Source: Lysobacter soli | GTDB taxonomy: Bacteria > Pseudomonadota > Gammaproteobacteria > Xanthomonadales > Xanthomonadaceae | Length of the DNA: 64,000 bases | NCBI RefSeq assembly: GCF_003382285.1 | Contig: NZ_QTJR01000006.1 | Location: 124,001 to 188,000, forward strand | Direction of reading: 5' to 3' | Shown here: positions 1 to 9,179 of the stretch, piece by piece | Numbering within the stretch: position 1 is the stretch's first letter | Layout of the letters: the number at the start of each line of letters is the position of its first letter | The notes under the pieces: generated by a model | What the model was told of the DNA's origin: nothing | Databases searched by the model: none | What the model saw: the letters and a program-made list of their open reading frames with translations, nothing else | Translations under genes and position numbers: made by a program

Positions 1-1410
1 GCGCAGCCGCTCGCCGCCGGAAAGCGCCGCGATCGGCCGATGCATGGCGGCACCGCGGAAAAGCCAGCGTGCGAGCAGGTTCGCACGTTCGACGTCGTCG
101 AGCGCGGGCGTGCTCGCGCTGAAACAGCCCATCACGGTGTCCTGCGCGTCGAACGCGTCGAGCCGTTGCGACAGTCGCGCGACGCGACCTTCGCCGCGCC
201 TGGTGACGCCCGAACCCGGCGTGAGATCGCCGCAGAGCAATCGCGCGATCGTGGTCTTCCCCGAGCCGTTGCCGCCGGCGATGGCGATGCGTTCGGGGCC
301 GCGGATGTCCAGGTCGATTCCGCCGGGCGCGAACAGGGCGACGCCATCATGGAGTACCTGCAGCGATCGACCGGAAAACAGCCATCTGCCCGGCGGCACG
401 TGCGTGTCCGGCAATTCGATGCCGAGGTCGGGCTCCTCGCGGGTCGACCGTTGCGCGACCGCCAGGCGTCGGCCCGCGTCGGCCAGTCGCGCCGCATGCA
501 CGTCTTCCGAGCGGCCCGCTGCAACCTGCGCCGCGCGCTGGCGATTGCCCGCGACGATGCGTGGCAGTCCCGCATCCGATGCGCCACGACGTGCGTTGGA
601 CGCGCGACGTTCGGTGCGCTCGCGCGCCTGCTGGCGTTCACGTTCCTCCCGCTTCACGGCGCGTCGCAGGCTGCGCACGTCCTGCTCCGCGGCGTCGGCC
701 TGCACGCGAACGGCCTCTTCGTAGAACGCGAAATCGCCCCCGTACAGACGCAGCGACGTGCGATCGAGTTCGGCTACCTGGTCCACGCAGCCCAGCAGCG
801 CGCGGTCGTGGCTTGCCATGACCAGGCAGCCGTCCCATTCGTCGATGAAGCGGTAAAGGCGCTGCCGCGCAGCGGCATCCAAGTGGTTGGATGGCTCATC
901 GAGCAGCAAGACGTCCGGCCGCTTCAACCACTGTGCCGCGAGCCCAAGCGCCATCACTTCGCCGCCGCTGAGCGTGTCGAGCGTGCGGTCGAGCGCGAGG
1001 CGATCCAGCCCGAACGTGGCGAGGCTTGCCCGCGTGCGCTCTTTGAGATCCCACGCGTCGCCGACCGCATCGAACAGCGCCTGCTCCGCGCGCCCGGCCG
1101 CGATCGCCGCGAGCGCGTCGAGCCCTTCGCGCACGCCGAGCACGTCGGCGACGCGCAAGGCACTGGGAAAGGCGAGATCCTGCGGCAGGTAAGCAAGTGA
1201 GCCGGCGATATCGACCTGCCCGGATGCAGGTGTCAGTTCGCCGGCGAGCAGGCGGAGCAACGTGCTCTTGCCCGCGCCGTTGGGCGCGACGATGCCCGTT
1301 CGACGGGCGTCGAGCGTGAAGGACAGTCCATCGAAGACCGGCGTGCCGTCCGGCCAGGCGAAACAAAGCTGGGAAACGCGTACGTGTGCGCGCATGCGGG
1401 ATGACTCCAT
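1..1410 (-). CDS. ABC-F family ATPase (partial, 3' end outside window)
   Basis: Soluble tandem ATPase of the ABC-F type, a family that acts on ribosomes (translation rescue or antibiotic protection) rather than in membranes. About 470 codons are visible and the C-terminus runs off the left edge. The first nucleotide-binding domain has Walker A APNGAGKST and a TLSGGE signature followed by LLLDEPSNHLD. A basic, Glu/Arg-rich linker follows, then a second domain with Walker A GGNGSGKTT and an ALSGGERLR signature just before the window edge. There are no membrane segments. Start: ATG at 1410, with an in-frame ATG at 1395 as alternative. The opening FAWPDGTPVFDGLS resembles actinobacterial ABC-F proteins. 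The exact subgroup cannot be assigned. Confidence 0.88.
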   Translation of the reverse strand, partial: MESSRMRAHVRVSQLCFAWPDGTPVFDGLSFTLDARRTGIVAPNGAGKSTLLRLLAGELTPASGQVDIAGSLAYLPQDLAFPSALRVADVLGVREGLDALAAIAAGRAEQALFDAVGDAWDLKERTRASLATFGLDRLALDRTLDTLSGGEVMALGLAAQWLKRPDVLLLDEPSNHLDAAARQRLYRFIDEWDGCLVMASHDRALLGCVDQVAELDRTSLRLYGGDFAFYEEAVRVQADAAEQDVRSLRRAVKREERERQQARERTERRASNARRGASDAGLPRIVAGNRQRAAQVAAGRSEDVHAARLADAGRRLAVAQRSTREEPDLGIELPDTHVPPGRWLFSGRSLQVLHDGVALFAPGGIDLDIRGPERIAIAGGNGSGKTTIARLLCGDLTPGSGVTRRGEGRVARLSQRLDAFDAQDTVMGCFSASTPALDDVERANLLARWLFRGAAMHRPIAALSGGERLR

Positions 1411-1629
1411 CGTGCCGGCGCCAGGGCGCGGCGATCAGAACGAACCTGCGTCAGGCGGCAGGTCGAAGGCTCTGCGGAAGGAGTCGTGGGATCACACTGC
1501 GGGAAGGTCTCCGTGGGCCCGTACGTGAATGCGTCGGGCGAAGCGCATTATCGGCCGTGCGGCGCGCGATGTCGCGCACGCACCGCCGGATCGTTCAGTT
1601 GCGTGAGGAACGCGACGGCGCGCGCTGCC

Positions 1630-3294
1630 TCATTTCGCGCGGTACACCGCCTTGCCGTCCACGTACGTCGCCTGCACGGTGAGGTTGCGCAGGCCGTTCG
1701 GCGCGATCGCCAGCGGATCCTCCGTCAGCACGACGAAATCCGCGCGTTTGCCGACGGCGAGGCTGCCGACCTGCGTTTCGGCGAAGCCCGCATAAGCGGC
1801 ATCGAGCGTGAAGCCGCGCAGCGCTTCGAACGCCGTCAGCTTCTCCTGCGGATACCAGCCGCCGGCCGGCAGGCCCTGCGCATCGGCGCGCATCGTCGCC
1901 GCGTACAGGCCGAAGCGCGGATCGACCGATTCCACCGGGAAGTCCGACCCCAGCGCGAGGCGCGCGCCGCTGTCGCGCAGCTGGCGCCACGCGTACGCGC
2001 CGATGATGCGCTGCGGGCCGACGCGATCCTCCGCCCACGGCATGTCGCTGGTGGCGTGCGTGGGCTGCATCGATGCGATCACGTGCAGTTGCGCCAGGCG
2101 CGGAAGGTCGGTCGGCGACAGCACCTGCGCGTGTTCGATGCGCCAGCGGTGATCGGTGGTCGTCGCGTCCTTTCCGAGCGCCTTCGCATACGTTTCGAGC
2201 ACGACGTGGTTGCCGCGGTCGCCGATGGCGTGCGTGGCGACCTGCACGCCGCAGCGCCTGGCCTTGTCGACCGCCACGGCGATCTGCTCCGGTGAGGTCA
2301 CCATGATGCCGAGGTTGCCGTGGTCGTCGCTGTATTCCTTCAGCATCGCCGCACCGCGGCTGCCGAGCGCGCCGTCGGCGTAGAGCTTCAGCGTGCGCAT
2401 CTGCAGGCGGCCCGACGGATGCGTGTACAGGCCGTTCGCGCAGAGCGATTCGAGCGCCTCGTTGTTGCCGTCGGCCATCGCGGTGATGCGCAGCGGCATC
2501 GCGCCGCGATCGGCCAGGCGCTGGTAACGCTTGAGTTCGGCCAGGCTCACGCCCGCGTCGTGCACACCGGTCAGGCCATGCTCCACCGCCGATTGCATGC
2601 CGAGCGACAGCGCGCGCTCGGCGGTTGCCTCGTCCAGCGGCGGTCGGGCTTCGTCGACCAGCGCCGAGGCCGCATCGACGAACACGCCGGTCGGCTGCCT
2701 GCGCGCGTCGCGCACGATGCGGCCGCCATCGGGCTGCCAGTCGCCGGACAGATCGCGCTTCACCGCACGCATCGCGGCGCTGTTCGCCCAGCCGGCGTGG
2801 CCGTCGATGCGTTCGAGCCAGACCGGGCGGTCGGGGAACGCGGCGTCGAGGTCGGCGGCGGTCGGGAAGGTCTTGTCCGGCCAGTCGTTCTGGTCCCAGC
2901 CGCGGCCGATCAGCCACGCGCCGGCAGGCAGCTGCTTTTCGAACGCCTGAAGCCGTTGCACCACTTCCTGCTTGCTCGCGGCATCCACCAGGTCGGCGCT
3001 GAGCATCGTCATGCCCAGCCCCGACACGTGCGCGTGCGCGTCGATCAGGCCTGGAATCACGGTCGTCTGCCCGGCGTCGATGCGCTCGGCCTTCGGATAA
3101 CGCTTGAGCAGCTCGGCGGTGGAACCGAGCGCAAGAATGCGGCCCGTCTCGTCGTACGCCAGCGCCTGTACCTTCGGCTGCGCGGTTTCCATCGTGTGGA
3201 TGCGCGCGGCGCTCAGCACCGTGACCTGTGCGGCCATCGCGTGGCCAGACATCGCGACCAGCGCGCCCGAAAGCGCCAGAACCAGCGTACGCAT
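1630..3294 (-). CDS. Exported YtcJ-like metal-dependent amidohydrolase
   Basis: Amidohydrolase of the YtcJ (Amidohydro_3) group, 554 residues. A signal peptide of about 20 residues ends at AMA-AQ, so the enzyme is probably periplasmic. The metal-binding HxH lies in PGLIDAHAHV (His87, His89). A later His sits in ATHAIGDRGNH and the catalytic Asp in LGSDFPVESVD, as expected for the TIM-barrel fold. The substrate is unknown; members hydrolyse amide or formamide bonds in small molecules. It is separated by 72 bp from the upstream efflux operon and may be its last gene or a separate unit. Family assignment is firm, function is open. Confidence 0.87.
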   Translation of the reverse strand: MRTLVLALSGALVAMSGHAMAAQVTVLSAARIHTMETAQPKVQALAYDETGRILALGSTAELLKRYPKAERIDAGQTTVIPGLIDAHAHVSGLGMTMLSADLVDAASKQEVVQRLQAFEKQLPAGAWLIGRGWDQNDWPDKTFPTAADLDAAFPDRPVWLERIDGHAGWANSAAMRAVKRDLSGDWQPDGGRIVRDARRQPTGVFVDAASALVDEARPPLDEATAERALSLGMQSAVEHGLTGVHDAGVSLAELKRYQRLADRGAMPLRITAMADGNNEALESLCANGLYTHPSGRLQMRTLKLYADGALGSRGAAMLKEYSDDHGNLGIMVTSPEQIAVAVDKARRCGVQVATHAIGDRGNHVVLETYAKALGKDATTTDHRWRIEHAQVLSPTDLPRLAQLHVIASMQPTHATSDMPWAEDRVGPQRIIGAYAWRQLRDSGARLALGSDFPVESVDPRFGLYAATMRADAQGLPAGGWYPQEKLTAFEALRGFTLDAAYAGFAETQVGSLAVGKRADFVVLTEDPLAIAPNGLRNLTVQATYVDGKAVYRAK

Positions 3295-3366
3295 CCCCTA
3301 CCCCGCATGTCCGAAAGTGTCCGGACTGTGCGCAATCGCGCCGGTCGTGGCAAGTACTGCGTGCGG

Positions 3367-4482
3367 TCAGTCGAGCCGCTTGCGGAAGCGCGAGATCGCC
3401 AACGTCATCATCACCATGATGAAGGCCAGCAGCGCCAGCACGTCGGGCCACAGTTCGAACAAGCCCGCTCCGCGCAGCATGATGCCGCGGATCAACCGCA
3501 GGAAATGCGTCAGCGGCAGGATTTCGGCCAGCCACTGCACCACCTTCGGCATGCCGGCGAACGGGAACATGAAGCCCGACAGCAGGATCGACGGCAGGAA
3601 GACGAAAAACGTCATCTGCATCGCCTGGAACTGCGACTGCGCCTTGGTCGAAATGAGCAGGCCGAGCGTCAGGTTGGCGAGGATCAGCAGCACCGCGGCG
3701 AGGTATACGTCGAGCAGGCTGCCGCGGATCGGCACGTCGAACAGCCACACGCCCAGCACGAGGATCACCGTCGTCTGGATCAGGCCGATGGCCGCGTACG
3801 GCAGCACCTTGCCGATCATCAGTTCCGAACTCGACAGCGGCGTGGCGATGAGCAGCTCCATGTTGCCGCGTTCGCGCTCGCGCACGATGGCCACGCCGGT
3901 AAACAGCACCATCGTCATCGTGAGGATCACGCCGATCAGCCCGGGAACGATGTTGATCGCGGAACGTCGTTGCGGGTTGTAGAAGCTCACCACGCTCACT
4001 TGACCCGGCCCGGTCTGCCCGACGGCGCCGGCGGTGCTCGCATTGGTGCTGGGCTGCGTGTTCAACGGCAACTGGGCGAGCTGCACGGCGGCGCTCTGCA
4101 CGACGGTGTCGCTGCCGTCGACCAGCACCTGCACGGCCTCGCGGCCTTCGAACCGGCGGCGCTCGAAATCCGGCGGGATCACCACGCCGATGCTGATCTC
4201 GCCGCGGCGCAGGCCTTCCATCAATTGCTGTGGCGACGTCGCGCTGACGGCGGGATCGATCACGCCGGTGGCGACCATGTCCATCACCAGCGCGCGCGAG
4301 GCGGCGGTGTTGGACAGGTCGGCGATGCCGGTGTCCAGCCCGCGCAGGTTGAGGTTGATCGCGTAGCCGAACAGCACCAGCTGCATCACCGGGATGCCAA
4401 CGATCATCGCGAGCGTGATGCGGTCGCGCCGCATCTGGCGCAGCTCCTTCATCACGATGGCGAAGAGCCGGCGCAGGTTCAT
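3367..4482 (-). CDS. ABC-2 type export permease (YbhR/YhhJ-like)
   Basis: Inner-membrane permease of 371 residues. It has one N-terminal membrane segment (about residues 20-42), a large periplasmic loop to about residue 165, then a block of five hydrophobic segments, the standard layout of YbhS/YbhR/YhhJ half-transporters. The ERERGNMELLIATPL stretch is typical of ABC-2 permeases. Its ATG overlaps the stop of the ATPase gene (ATGA, 4479-4482), so the two are translationally coupled. E. coli YbhGFSR has two permeases; here only one is present, so a homodimer is inferred. Likely role: drug or lipid-like export with the adjacent ATPase and HlyD lipoprotein. Confidence 0.9.
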   Translation of the reverse strand: MNLRRLFAIVMKELRQMRRDRITLAMIVGIPVMQLVLFGYAINLNLRGLDTGIADLSNTAASRALVMDMVATGVIDPAVSATSPQQLMEGLRRGEISIGVVIPPDFERRRFEGREAVQVLVDGSDTVVQSAAVQLAQLPLNTQPSTNASTAGAVGQTGPGQVSVVSFYNPQRRSAINIVPGLIGVILTMTMVLFTGVAIVRERERGNMELLIATPLSSSELMIGKVLPYAAIGLIQTTVILVLGVWLFDVPIRGSLLDVYLAAVLLILANLTLGLLISTKAQSQFQAMQMTFFVFLPSILLSGFMFPFAGMPKVVQWLAEILPLTHFLRLIRGIMLRGAGLFELWPDVLALLAFIMVMMTLAISRFRKRLD

Positions 4483-5465
4483 GCGGCCTTCTCCGGGGTG
4501 CCTGCGTCCTGCGCGTCGTCGCGGCCACGCGTGGAGGAGACGAAGACGTCTTCGAGGTTCGGCGTCGATGCGGAGACGTCGGCTTCAAGGCCGGCATCGT
4601 CTAGCGCCTTCTTGACGCGCGCGGCCGCATCGCCGTTGGCATCGTTGAGCACCCGCAGCGCGTTGCCGATCTGCGCCACGCTGAGCACGCCCGGCACGTC
4701 CAGCAGCACCTTCTGCGCGCGGCGCGGCTGGTCGGCCATCACTTCCAGCGTGCGACCGGCGAGCGCGTGGGTGAGTTCGTCCGGCGTGCCGTCGGCGACG
4801 AGCACGCCGCGGTCGAGGATCGCGATGCGATGGCAACGTTCCGCCTCGTCCATGTAATGCGTCGAGACGAGGATCGTCGTGCCGGCGTCGGCGAGGTCGA
4901 ACAGTTTTTCCCAGAAATCGCGGCGCGATTCCGGGTCCACCGCACTGGTGGGCTCGTCGAGGAACAGCAGCTCCGGCTTCTGGATCACCGCGCCGGCCAG
5001 GGCCAGGCGCTGTTTCTGGCCGCCGCTCATCGTGCCGGCGAGCTGCTTCTGGCGATCGGCGAAGTGGTACTGCTCGACGAGTTCGTCGATGCGCTTGGCG
5101 GCCTGCGCGCGCGGGATGTCCTGCACGGCGGCGAGGAATTCCAGGTTCTCGCGCACCGTGAGGTCTTCGAACAGCGAGAACTTCTGCGTCATGTAGCCGA
5201 TGCGGCGACGCAGTTCCTCGGCCTGTTCGGGAATGCGCAGGCCCAGCACTTCGACGTCGCCTTCGGTCGGCGTGAGCAGGCCGCAGAGCATGCGGATGGT
5301 GGTCGTCTTGCCCGAGCCGTTCGGGCCGAGGAAGCCGTATACATTCGCGCGCGGGACGCTGAGGTTCACGTGGTTCACCGCGACCAGCTGGCCGAAGCGC
5401 TTGGTGAGCCCGCGTGCGCGGATCGCGAGATCGCCAGCCGTGTCGGGAGCGACCTGCGCGCTCAT
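4479..5465 (-). CDS. ABC exporter ATP-binding protein (YbhF-like, single domain)
   Basis: ATPase subunit, 328 residues. Walker A is GPNGSGKTT near residue 45, the Q-loop is in YMTQKFSL, the signature is MSGGQKQRL, and Walker B is LLFLDEPTSAVDP. A C-terminal extension after about residue 230 (EVMADQPRRAQ onward) matches the accessory domain of DrrA/CcmA-type exporters. YbhF of E. coli carries two ATPase domains; this protein has only one. The start was chosen at ATG 5465 because it overlaps the stop of the upstream adaptor gene (ATGA, 5462-5465); reading frame open upstream of that has no coding support. Confidence 0.92.
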   Translation of the reverse strand: MSAQVAPDTAGDLAIRARGLTKRFGQLVAVNHVNLSVPRANVYGFLGPNGSGKTTTIRMLCGLLTPTEGDVEVLGLRIPEQAEELRRRIGYMTQKFSLFEDLTVRENLEFLAAVQDIPRAQAAKRIDELVEQYHFADRQKQLAGTMSGGQKQRLALAGAVIQKPELLFLDEPTSAVDPESRRDFWEKLFDLADAGTTILVSTHYMDEAERCHRIAILDRGVLVADGTPDELTHALAGRTLEVMADQPRRAQKVLLDVPGVLSVAQIGNALRVLNDANGDAAARVKKALDDAGLEADVSASTPNLEDVFVSSTRGRDDAQDAGTPEKAA

Positions 5466-6409
5466 CGCGCGAATTCCACCCGCACGGGCACGCCGGCCGG
5501 AAGTTCGCCGCCGGTGTCCCCGGTGATCTCCACCTCGGCGAGGTAACTCAGGCGTGCGGCGTCCTCGCCGATCAGCGCGTAGTACGGCGTGAAGCTGGGT
5601 TCGCTGCGGATCATGCGCACGCGGCCCTGCAAGGCGGCGTCGCGTCCGTCGATGAACACACGTGCGGTGTCGCCGACCTTGACGTTTGCGCGGATCGGCT
5701 CGGGCACGTAGATGCGCGCGTACGGGCGATCGCCAACGAGCATCACCGCAAGCGGCGCGCCGAGCGGCGCTTCGTCGCCGAGCCGGTACGGCAGGCTGTC
5801 GACGACGCCGGCGCGGGGCGCGGTGACGTCGAGCCGTTGCAAGGTCGCCTGCTGGTTCGCGGCCTGCGCCTGCGCGGCCGCGACGGCCGAGCGACCCTGC
5901 GCGATCTGTTCGACGCGCGTGCCGCGTTCGAGTTCGAGCAGCGCGGCCTGCGCGGCACGGACCTGTCCTTCGGCAGTGCCGGCGGCGGCGCGCGCGCGAT
6001 CGACATCGGACGCCGCGACCAGACGTTGCCGGCCGAGCGGTTGCAGGCGCGTGTAGTAGGCACGCGCGTCGGCGGCTTCTGCCTGCGCGGCGGCGAGGTT
6101 CGCGCGCGCCTGCTGGATCTGCTCGCTGCGCGGGCCGTGTTCGAGTTCCTCCAGCGCCTCGCCCGCCTGCTGCGCCTGGGCCTGCAATGCCTGCAGTTGC
6201 GCCTGCGTTCGCGTGAGCTCCAGCTGCAGCAACGGCGTGCCGGCTTTGACGCGCTGGCCCTCGCGCACGTCGATGCGGACGATTTTTTCCGATGCGGGCG
6301 CGGGCAGCGCGATGCGGTCCCATTCCAGCGTGCCCAGCGCCTGCGGCGCGTCGTCGCGACAACCGGCAACGACCAGCGTCAGGGCGAGAAGGCAGACACG
6401 TGCGTTCAT
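5462..6409 (-). CDS. HlyD-family periplasmic adaptor lipoprotein (YbhG-like)
   Basis: Membrane fusion protein of 315 residues. The N-terminus is a lipoprotein signal with lipobox VAGC at residues 14-17, so it should be lipid-anchored facing the periplasm. It then has a barrel-sandwich half-motif (IVRIDVREGQRVKAGTPLLQLE), a long Ala/Gln/Glu-rich coiled-coil hairpin of about 120 residues, the second half-motif, and a beta-barrel (PYARIYVPEPIRANVKVGD). It links the ATPase/permease to an outer-membrane channel. Start ATG 6409 lies 4 bp after the TetR stop. Gene order tetR-hlyD-ATPase-permease mirrors cecR-ybhG-ybhF-ybhSR. Confidence 0.9.
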   Translation of the reverse strand: MNARVCLLALTLVVAGCRDDAPQALGTLEWDRIALPAPASEKIVRIDVREGQRVKAGTPLLQLELTRTQAQLQALQAQAQQAGEALEELEHGPRSEQIQQARANLAAAQAEAADARAYYTRLQPLGRQRLVAASDVDRARAAAGTAEGQVRAAQAALLELERGTRVEQIAQGRSAVAAAQAQAANQQATLQRLDVTAPRAGVVDSLPYRLGDEAPLGAPLAVMLVGDRPYARIYVPEPIRANVKVGDTARVFIDGRDAALQGRVRMIRSEPSFTPYYALIGEDAARLSYLAEVEITGDTGGELPAGVPVRVEFAR

Positions 6410-6413
6410 GGCG

Positions 6414-7133
6414 TCACTCCAGTCCCAGGCCGCGGTCGAGCAGCGCGAGCGTGTGCCGGCGCAGCACGTCGAAATCGAGGTCGTCCGCCTGCAGCAGACG
6501 GCGCCAGATCGGCGCACCGGCCGCGGGAAACAGCGTCAATCCGACCAGCGACACCATCAGCAGGCGCGGATCGAGGTCTTCGTTGAGTTCGCCCCGCGAC
6601 TGCGCCTGGGCGAAGCGCGCGGCCATCATCTGCGGCAGTTGCGGGCCGATGCGTTCGAACAGCACGTCGCGAAGCGCGCCGCCCTCGCACAGCACTTCGC
6701 GCACCCACAGCGGCGGCAGCCAGGGATGCGCGGCGACCAGACGCCCCACGCCGGTGACGAAGCCAGCGATCAGCCCGGCCACGTCGTCGCCGGCGGCGAG
6801 CACCGGCTCGCGCAACTGCTCGAAGGCCGGCAGCACGCGCTCGGCGATCACCGCTTCCTGCAATTGCGCCTTGTCGCCGAAGTAGTAATGCAGCAGCGCA
6901 GGCGTGACGCCGGCTTCGGTGGCGATGGTACGCAGCGAGGTCGCGGCGATGCCCTCGCGCACGAAACAGGCGATCGCCGCGTCGAGCAGGCGTTCGCGCA
7001 GGTCGGGGCTGTCGGCGTTCGGACGGCCGGGCGAACGGCCAGCGGGCCGTCCCGCACCTGTCCGTCGAGCGGTTGGCGGGCTCGGGGCCTTTCCGGCCCT
7101 CCGACGTGTTTTTGGGGGTAGCTCGGCGCTCAT
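6414..7133 (-). CDS. TetR/AcrR-family repressor (CecR-like)
   Basis: Transcription regulator of 239 residues. After a basic, Pro/Arg-rich N-terminal tail of about 40 residues, a TetR helix-turn-helix is seen (LLDAAIACFVREGIAATS ... VTPALLHYYFGDKAQL). The C-terminal half is a ligand-binding domain of the CecR (DUF1956) type, judged by its position in front of a YbhG-like operon. It probably represses itself and the three exporter genes. A 16-bp palindrome lies 10-25 bp upstream of its ATG and is the obvious operator. No strong ribosome binding site precedes ATG 7133, so the start could lie further in, but the operator spacing fits this choice. Confidence 0.88.
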   Translation of the reverse strand: MSAELPPKTRRRAGKAPSPPTARRTGAGRPAGRSPGRPNADSPDLRERLLDAAIACFVREGIAATSLRTIATEAGVTPALLHYYFGDKAQLQEAVIAERVLPAFEQLREPVLAAGDDVAGLIAGFVTGVGRLVAAHPWLPPLWVREVLCEGGALRDVLFERIGPQLPQMMAARFAQAQSRGELNEDLDPRLLMVSLVGLTLFPAAGAPIWRRLLQADDLDFDVLRRHTLALLDRGLGLE

Positions 7134-7142
7134 GGCGAATAT

Positions 7143-7158
7143 TTAATTGTGCAATTAA
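7143..7158. promoter_or_regulatory. Palindromic operator for the TetR regulator
   Basis: TTAATTG-TG-CAATTAA, two perfect 7-bp arms with a 2-bp centre, in an AT-rich island inside GC-rich surroundings. It sits immediately upstream of the tetR ATG and also faces the divergent small gene at 7294. Size and placement suit binding of a TetR dimer and autorepression. Binding by this particular protein is inferred. Confidence 0.65.
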
Positions 7159-7293
7159 TTATATGGCAAGCCCGACCCGACGAACGGTCGGGTCCGCTGG
7201 CGCACATGCGAGCCCGCGAGCGTTGCGAAGATGACAAGCGTCGCGCGGCCCGGTCGGCCATGATGGGGACGGGTCCACCACGGAATCCTTCCC

Positions 7294-7524
7294 ATGATTC
7301 CCACGCATCCCCTCCTCCAGCGCTGCGCCCTCGGCCTGTGGTTCCTGGGGCTCGGCGCGCTCGGCCTGCTGCGCTGGTGGATGCGCTATTCGCGCGACGC
7401 GCAGGTGTTCTCCGACGTGGTGATGCACGTCTGGCTGTGGGGATCGCTCGGGCTGGTGGCGGTCGGCGCCGTGTGGACCGCGTGCGCGTTCGCCACGCAT
7501 CGACGCCATCGCGACACGCGCTGA
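7294..7524 (+). CDS. Small two-helix membrane protein, unknown function
   Basis: Hypothetical 76-residue protein with two hydrophobic segments, about residues 11-28 (CALGLWFLGLGALGLL) and 46-66 (VWLWGSLGLVAVGAVWTACAF), joined by a short Arg/Asp loop and ending in a basic His/Arg tail. It is divergent from the tetR-led operon and precedes phoH by 88 bp. No family recognised and no convincing Shine-Dalgarno before ATG 7294. Kept because hydrophobicity and codon pattern look real. Confidence 0.5.
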   Translation: MIPTHPLLQRCALGLWFLGLGALGLLRWWMRYSRDAQVFSDVVMHVWLWGSLGLVAVGAVWTACAFATHRRHRDTR

Positions 7525-7612
7525 GGCTTCTTTGAAAAATGACACCCGCGGGCGCAAGCTTGTGGGCTCCGGCGCGCGTCGCGCGCATTCCCCCACGGAA
7601 GATCCCGTCACG

Positions 7613-8596
7613 ATGTCCCGAACCACGTCCGAATTCGTCCTGGAGCCGGCCGAAACCGAGCGCCTGGCCAACCTCAGCGGTCCCTTCGACGGCCACCTGC
7701 GCATGATCGAACTGCGCCTGGGCGTGGAGATCGCCAACCGCGGCAACATCTTCCGCATCGTCGGTCCGCAGGACGCGGTGGGCAAGGCCGAGCGCCTGCT
7801 GCGCGACCTCTGGCGCGACGCCGCCGAGGAAGCGCTCACCGAGCCCGCGATCCACCTGCGCCTGACCGAGATCGACGCCGACCACGTCGCCAACGACGAC
7901 GTCGAACCGCAGGAAGTCGCCATCCGCGTCAAACGCGGCACGATCCGCGGTCGCGGCGCGAACCAGGCCAAGTACCTGCACGCGATCGCCACCAACGACA
8001 TCAACTTCGGCATCGGCCCCGCGGGCACCGGCAAGACGTTCCTCGCCGTCGCCAGCGCCGTGGAAGCATTGAACGAAGCGCGCGTGCAGCGGCTGATCCT
8101 CGTACGCCCCGCGGTCGAAGCCGGCGAAAAGCTGGGCTTCCTCCCGGGCGATCTGACGCAGAAGGTCGATCCCTACCTGCGCCCGCTCTACGACGCGCTG
8201 TACGAGATGCTCGGCGTGGAGAAGGTCGTCAAGCTGCTGGAGAAGAACGTCATCGAGATCGCGCCGCTTGCGTACATGCGCGGACGCACGCTTAACGATG
8301 CGTATGTGATTCTCGACGAGGCGCAGAACACGACCATCGAGCAGATGAAGATGTTCCTGACCCGCATCGGCTACGGCAGCACGGCCGTGGTCACCGGCGA
8401 TCTCACGCAGATCGATCTTCCGCGGCACCAGAAGTCCGGCCTGAAGGATGCGCTGGACGTACTGCGCGACGTCAACGGCATCAGCTTCACCTTCTTCGAA
8501 TCGCGCGACGTCGTGCGCCATCCGCTCGTGGCGCGCATCGTCAACGCCTACGATGCCCGCGACGCGCAGAACGCGGCGACCGGCCCGTCCGCCTGA
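7613..8596 (+). CDS. ybeZ: PhoH-family ATPase (YbeZ)
   Basis: Cytoplasmic PhoH/YbeZ NTPase, 327 residues, thought to work with YbeY in ribosome and RNA quality control. An N-terminal KH-like region ([21 protein letters not shown]) precedes the helicase-like ATPase core, with Walker [12 protein letters not shown] near residue 143 and Walker [14 protein letters not shown] 7613 is the first plausible start; the frame is open upstream but without coding character. It is followed 8 bp later by ybeY and then corC, the conserved ybeZ-ybeY-ybeX order. Confidence 0.95.
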   Translation: MSRTTSEFVLEPAETERLANLSGPFDGHLRMIELRLGVEIANRGNIFRIVGPQDAVGKAERLLRDLWRDAAEEALTEPAIHLRLTEIDADHVANDDVEPQEVAIRVKRGTIRGRGANQAKYLHAIATNDINFGIGPAGTGKTFLAVASAVEALNEARVQRLILVRPAVEAGEKLGFLPGDLTQKVDPYLRPLYDALYEMLGVEKVVKLLEKNVIEIAPLAYMRGRTLNDAYVILDEAQNTTIEQMKMFLTRIGYGSTAVVTGDLTQIDLPRHQKSGLKDALDVLRDVNGISFTFFESRDVVRHPLVARIVNAYDARDAQNAATGPSA

Positions 8597-8604
8597 GCGA
8601 TGCC

Positions 8605-9084
8605 ATGACCAAGGGCCCGATCCGTCTCGACGTCGTCATCAACTATGCCGTGCCGCGTGCCGGCGTTCCGTCCGCGGTGAGCTTCCGCAAGTGGGTCGCG
8701 GCCGCGCTCGACAGCCGCATCCGCGAAGCCGACCTCGCCATCCGCATCGTCGGCACGAAGGAAGGCCGCGCGCTCAACCATCACTACCGCGGCAAGGACT
8801 ACGCGACGAACGTACTCAGCTTCCCGGCAGAACTGCCCGACGGCCTGCCCGAAGGCGTGAAGATGCCGCTGCTGGGCGACCTGGTGATCTGCGCGCCGGT
8901 GGTGGCGCGGGAGGCGAAGGAACAGAAGAAGCCGCTGGCCGCGCACTACGCGCACCTGACGGTGCACGGCGTGCTGCATCTGCTCGGCTGGGACCACGAG
9001 GACGAGAAGGAAGCCGTCTGCATGGAGCAGCTGGAGCGGGAAATCCTCGCCGGGATGGGCATCGAGGACCCTTACGGCGAATGA
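8605..9084 (+). CDS. ybeY: Endoribonuclease YbeY (rRNA maturation)
   Basis: Single-strand-specific metallo-endoribonuclease needed for 16S rRNA 3'-end processing and 70S quality control, 159 residues, the usual family size. The zinc motif [11 protein letters not shown] is complete, with His121, His125 and His131. The substrate-binding TNVLSFP segment is at residues 68-74. It starts 8 bp after the phoH stop and is followed after 95 bp by corC, so the three are likely co-transcribed. Confidence 0.96.
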   Translation: MTKGPIRLDVVINYAVPRAGVPSAVSFRKWVAAALDSRIREADLAIRIVGTKEGRALNHHYRGKDYATNVLSFPAELPDGLPEGVKMPLLGDLVICAPVVAREAKEQKKPLAAHYAHLTVHGVLHLLGWDHEDEKEAVCMEQLEREILAGMGIEDPYGE

Positions 9085-9179
9085 CGCTTGGCCGACCCGG
9101 GCCCGCCAAGCGCCCGTCGCCCATCCGCGCTAGACTCCCCCGACGCCCCCATCCCCCCGGGGCGCCTGACTAAATCGCA

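Noticed and set aside
2320-4857. Open frame of 845 codons, plus strand
   Set aside because: Antisense shadow of the amidohydrolase, permease and ATPase genes; His/Arg/Gln-rich with no domain.
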